From Prevotella sp. UBA2809 (GTDB lineage Bacteria; Bacteroidota; Bacteroidia; Bacteroidales; Bacteroidaceae), in the NCBI GenBank assembly GCA_002351725.1, contig DEHD01000031.1, positions 25,510 through 89,509 on the forward strand: a DNA stretch of 64,000 nt, given 5' to 3'. Each line of letters starts with the position of its first letter. Within the stretch, counting starts at the first letter, position 1. A model generated the notes under the pieces. The model ran no database searches and was not told where the DNA came from. It saw nothing but the letters and a program-made list of their open reading frames with translations. The position numbers and the translations under genes were made by a program. Shown here piece by piece: positions 61,020 through 64,000 of this stretch.

Positions 61020-63683
61020 ATGATGACAGCAAACGAGATTCGCGACTCTTACAAGAAGTTTTTCGAGTCGAAACAGCACGCTATCGTTCCATCAGCTCCT
61101 ATGGTTATCAAGGATGACCCAACGCTGATGTTTACGAATGCAGGTATGAACCAGTGGAAAGACATTATTCTCGGCACACGTGACCCCGAGCCACGACGTC
61201 GAGCGGATACACAGAAGTGCCTGCGTGTTAGCGGAAAGCATAACGATCTTGAGGAGGTTGGTCATGACACTTACCACCACACAATGTTCGAGATGCTGGG
61301 CAACTGGAGTTTCGGCGACTACTTCAAGGAGGGTGCCATCGATATGGCTTGGGAGTATCTGGTTGATGTACTCAAGCTGAATCCTGAGGATCTCTATGTT
61401 ACTGTATTCGAGGGTTCGCCCGAGGAGAATATCCCACGCGACGACGAGGCTGCCAAGTACTGGGCTAAGCACGTTCCCGAGGATCACATCATCAACGGAA
61501 ACAAGCACGACAACTTCTGGGAAATGGGTGATACAGGTCCTTGCGGTCCTTGCTCAGAGATTCACGTAGACTCTCGTACTCCCGAGCAGAAGGCTGCTAG
61601 CGGAAAGAGCGGTCGTGAACTTGTTAACCAGGACGACCCACAGGTAATCGAAATATGGAATCTGGTGTTCATGCAGTTCAACCGCAAGGCTGACGGTTCA
61701 CTCGAGAAACTGGGTATGAACGTTATCGATACCGGTATGGGCTTTGAGCGTCTTGTTCGCATGATGCAGGGTAAGCACTCAAACTACGATACCGACGTAT
61801 TCCAGCCAATCATCAAGGCCGAGCAGCAGATTACCGGACTGAAATACTATACTTTCGAGGAAGAGACCGTTAATCCTATCAGCAAGGAGCAGGATGATAT
61901 CAACGTAGCAATGCGCGTTTGCGCCGACCACCTGCGTGCCGTATCATTCTCAATTGCCGACGGTCAGCTGCCTTCAAACGCTAAGGCCGGATATGTTATC
62001 CGCCGAATCCTGCGCCGTGCAGTACGTTATGCATACACATTCCTCGGACAGAAGGACGGATTCCTGCATAAGCTCGTTCCTACACTTGTTGCCGAGATGG
62101 GCGATGCCTTCCCCGAGCTGAAGGCTCAGCAGCAGCTGATTACCAAGGTTATCAAGGAGGAAGAGGATTCATTCCTGCGTACTCTTGAGAAGGGTATCGG
62201 CATGTTGAACGACGCTATGGGTCAGTTGAAGGCTGAGGGCAAGACCGAGTTGGATGGTGTTCAGGCATTCCGTCTGTTCGACACCTACGGATTCCCTCTC
62301 GACCTTACAGAGCTTATCTGTCGTGAGAACGGCTTCACCGTTAACGAGGAGCAGTTCAACGTAGAGATGCAGAAGCAGAAGGAGCGTGCCCGTAACGCTG
62401 CTGCTGTTGAGAACAGCGACTGGGTAGAGCTTGCCCAGGGTGAGCAGCAGTTCGTGGGCTACGACTATACTGAATATGAGTGCCACATCATGCGTTACCG
62501 CAAGGTGACTCAGAAGAAGAACGAGTTCTATGAGCTGGTACTCGACTATACTCCATTCTATGGTGAGATGGGTGGTCAGGTAGGCGATTGCGGTGTTATC
62601 TGCAACGAGGCCGAGACCATCGACATCATCGACACCAAGCGTGAGAACGGTCAGAGCGTACATATCGTAAAGGCTCTGCCAAAGGATCCATCAGCCCAGT
62701 TCATGGCTTGTGTTGACACCGACAAGCGTAACGCATCTGCAGCCAACCACACAGCAACCCACCTGCTTGACTATGCTCTGAAACAGGTTCTGGGCGACCA
62801 CGTTGAGCAGAAGGGTTCGTTCGTAAGCCCCGACACATTGCGTTTCGACTTCTCACACTTCAAGAAGGTTACCGACGAGCAGATCCGTGAGGTTGAGCGT
62901 ATGGTTAACGACATGATCCGTCAGGACATCCATATCGACGAGCACCGCGATGTACCATTCGACGAGGCTAAGAAGCTTGGCGCTATCGCCCTGTTCGGCG
63001 AGAAGTACGGCGACAAGGTTCGTGTGGTTCGCTTCGGTCCTTCGTGTGAGTTCTGTGGTGGTATCCACGCTTCAAGCACAGGTCGTATCGGTTTCTTCAA
63101 GATTATCTCTGAGAGCAGCGTTGCTGCCGGCATACGTCGTATCGAGGCCAAGACAGGCAAGGAGTGCGAGGAGCTGCTGTATCAGACCGAGGATATGCTG
63201 AAGGCTGTTAAGGCATTCTTCAACAACGCCAAGGATCTGCAGGGTGTCATCAAGAAGTACATCGACGAGCACGACTCTATGAAGAAGGAGATTGAGGGCT
63301 TCCAGGCTCAGGCTGTTGAGCGTGCTGCTAAGCAGCTGGTTGAGAAAGCCCGCGACATCAACGGTGTAAAGGTTGTTTCAGCTGTTCTTCCAATGAACCC
63401 AGCTGCTGCTAAGGACCTTGCATTCAAGATCCGCGCCGCTGTAGACAAGTCACTGCTGTGCGTACTTGGTACTCACGCTGATAATAAGCCACAGCTCTCT
63501 ATCATGATGAGTGATGATATGGTTAGCGACCATGGACTGAATGCCGGTCAGATGGTTCGCGAGGCTGCCAAGCTTATCCAGGGGGGCGGTGGCGGTCAGC
63601 CACACTTTGCACAGGCCGGTGGTAAGAACGCCGATGGCTTGAGTGCCGCAGTTGATAAGGTGATAGAGCTTGCTAAGCTGTAA
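61020..63683 (+). CDS. alaS: Alanyl-tRNA synthetase
   Basis: Charges tRNA-Ala. 887 residues: class II catalytic core (PTLMFTNAGMNQWKDIILG, KCLRVSGKHNDLEEVG, HTMFEMLGNWSFGDYFK), editing domain with the zinc ligands AANHTATHLLDYAL and CEFCGGIHASSTG, and the C-terminal DHHA1 domain (GGGGGQPHFAQAGG). Length is normal. The second ATG (61023) gives the more usual MTANEIRDS start, one residue shorter. Confidence 0.97.
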   Translation: MMTANEIRDSYKKFFESKQHAIVPSAPMVIKDDPTLMFTNAGMNQWKDIILGTRDPEPRRRADTQKCLRVSGKHNDLEEVGHDTYHHTMFEMLGNWSFGDYFKEGAIDMAWEYLVDVLKLNPEDLYVTVFEGSPEENIPRDDEAAKYWAKHVPEDHIINGNKHDNFWEMGDTGPCGPCSEIHVDSRTPEQKAASGKSGRELVNQDDPQVIEIWNLVFMQFNRKADGSLEKLGMNVIDTGMGFERLVRMMQGKHSNYDTDVFQPIIKAEQQITGLKYYTFEEETVNPISKEQDDINVAMRVCADHLRAVSFSIADGQLPSNAKAGYVIRRILRRAVRYAYTFLGQKDGFLHKLVPTLVAEMGDAFPELKAQQQLITKVIKEEEDSFLRTLEKGIGMLNDAMGQLKAEGKTELDGVQAFRLFDTYGFPLDLTELICRENGFTVNEEQFNVEMQKQKERARNAAAVENSDWVELAQGEQQFVGYDYTEYECHIMRYRKVTQKKNEFYELVLDYTPFYGEMGGQVGDCGVICNEAETIDIIDTKRENGQSVHIVKALPKDPSAQFMACVDTDKRNASAANHTATHLLDYALKQVLGDHVEQKGSFVSPDTLRFDFSHFKKVTDEQIREVERMVNDMIRQDIHIDEHRDVPFDEAKKLGAIALFGEKYGDKVRVVRFGPSCEFCGGIHASSTGRIGFFKIISESSVAAGIRRIEAKTGKECEELLYQTEDMLKAVKAFFNNAKDLQGVIKKYIDEHDSMKKEIEGFQAQAVERAAKQLVEKARDINGVKVVSAVLPMNPAAAKDLAFKIRAAVDKSLLCVLGTHADNKPQLSIMMSDDMVSDHGLNAGQMVREAAKLIQGGGGGQPHFAQAGGKNADGLSAAVDKVIELAKL

Positions 63684-63708
63684 AGAGACTTTGCCTACTA
63701 TACAATCT

Positions 63709-63751
63709 AGAGAAAAAACGAAGAAAAACTTTGTTTTTTCTCTTTTTTTTT
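63709..63751 (+). terminator. Terminator of alaS
   Basis: AGAGAAAAAAC (63709-63719) / GTTTTTTCTCT (63733-63743) with a 13-nt loop, then a T-run. Its second arm overlaps the -33 element of the next promoter. Confidence 0.65.
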
Positions 63752-63760
63752 GTACCTTTG
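63730..63760 (+). promoter_or_regulatory. Promoter of parC
   Basis: TTTG (63730-63733), 19 bp, TACCTTTG (63753-63760); 28 nt before the ATG. Confidence 0.7.
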
Positions 63761-63788
63761 CAGGCAAACTGAAAACCCCATATTGATA

Positions 63789-64000
63789 ATGGATGACGAA
63801 ATAAAAGATGTATTAGAGTCGGAGCAGCACACCGACTATAAGCCAAGTAACCGCTTTGATGCCGCAGCGGTACACCATCTTAGCGGCATGTATCAGAACT
63901 GGTTCCTGGATTACGCAAGTTATGTAATTCTGGAGCGAGCCGTGCCACACCTTGGCGACGGACTTAAGCCCGTACAGCGACGCATACTCCACTCTATGAA
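63789..64000 (+). CDS. parC: DNA topoisomerase IV subunit A, 5' part only
   Basis: Seventy codons are present before the window ends. After an acidic start (MDDEIKDVLESEQH) the sequence reads AVHHLSGMYQNWFLDYASYVILERAVPHLGDGLKPVQRRIL, the conserved beginning of the GyrA/ParC breakage-reunion domain. The preceding D-Y-K-P-x-x-R-F and H-H-L-x-G-M-Y-Q-N-W-F are typical of the topoisomerase IV subunit in Bacteroidales rather than GyrA; the assignment between the two is fairly but not fully certain. Confidence 0.8.
   Translation, partial: MDDEIKDVLESEQHTDYKPSNRFDAAAVHHLSGMYQNWFLDYASYVILERAVPHLGDGLKPVQRRILHSM

Overview
The window looks like the chromosome of a Bacteroidales bacterium, most likely Prevotella or a close relative. 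The evidence is the gene families present (paired TonB receptor and DUF4249 lipoprotein, DUF349, DUF5683, DUF5020, OstA-like and two SurA-like isomerases, aminopeptidase-like PepD) and the promoters. Nearly every transcription unit is preceded by a TAnnTTTG -7 box, often with TTTG 19-20 bp further upstream, and purine-rich ribosome binding sites are rare. This is the Bacteroidetes promoter type. Both ends are cut: a DUF4249 gene at the left and a topoisomerase IV A subunit gene at the right.

Layout. 1-2681 (minus): TonB-dependent receptor and its DUF4249 partner. 2.7-6.5 kb: a small lipoprotein (plus) converging on rsfS-ftsH-cdsA (minus). 6.7-9.9 kb: tRNA-Gln with back-to-back terminators, DUF349 protein, corA with a long unusual leader. 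9.9-12.5 kb: pepD and a flippase-like membrane protein. 12.6-15.1 kb (plus): a 34-residue membrane peptide gene, ksgA, guanine deaminase, tRNA-Tyr. 15.2-15.65 kb: a gene-free stretch that has its own promoter and terminator and looks like an unannotated RNA of about 310 nt. 15.7-25 kb (minus): MATE exporter, tRNA-Val, and an operon guaB-ppiC-surA-ostA-like-mutL. 25-31.7 kb (minus): tig, then clpP-clpX-recQ and a secreted protein. 31.8-34.3 kb: lptB diverging from mlaE-mlaF. 34.4-38.3 kb (plus): an RsbW-like kinase, an RsbV-like STAS protein, a membrane GHKL ATPase and a TPR-SpoIIE phosphatase, together a partner-switching cassette with no sigma factor beside it. 38.27-38.6 kb: a symmetric, MITE-like non-coding element. 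38.7-48.5 kb: a lipoprotein and a 2944-residue repeat protein. 48.5-51.1 kb (minus): DUF5020, lpxB, surE. 51.3-60.5 kb (plus): parA-parB-DUF5683-mltD-rsh and a tricorn-like S41 protease. 60.5-64 kb: MerR-type regulator, alaS, parC start.

Most genes serve core tasks: envelope assembly (lptB, OstA-like, SurA, lpxB, cdsA, mla, mltD), proteolysis and folding (ftsH, clpXP, tig), chromosome partition, translation and the stringent response. The unusual material lies mainly between genes: the cytosine-free UUAG-rich RNA candidate at 15.34-15.65 kb, the inverted-repeat element with 22-bp iteron-like repeats at 38.3-38.6 kb, the corA leader with an acidic/proline 11-codon reading frame, the 34-residue membrane peptide, and promoters placed so close to start codons (ksgA, the flippase gene, the TonB receptor) that leaderless mRNAs are predicted.
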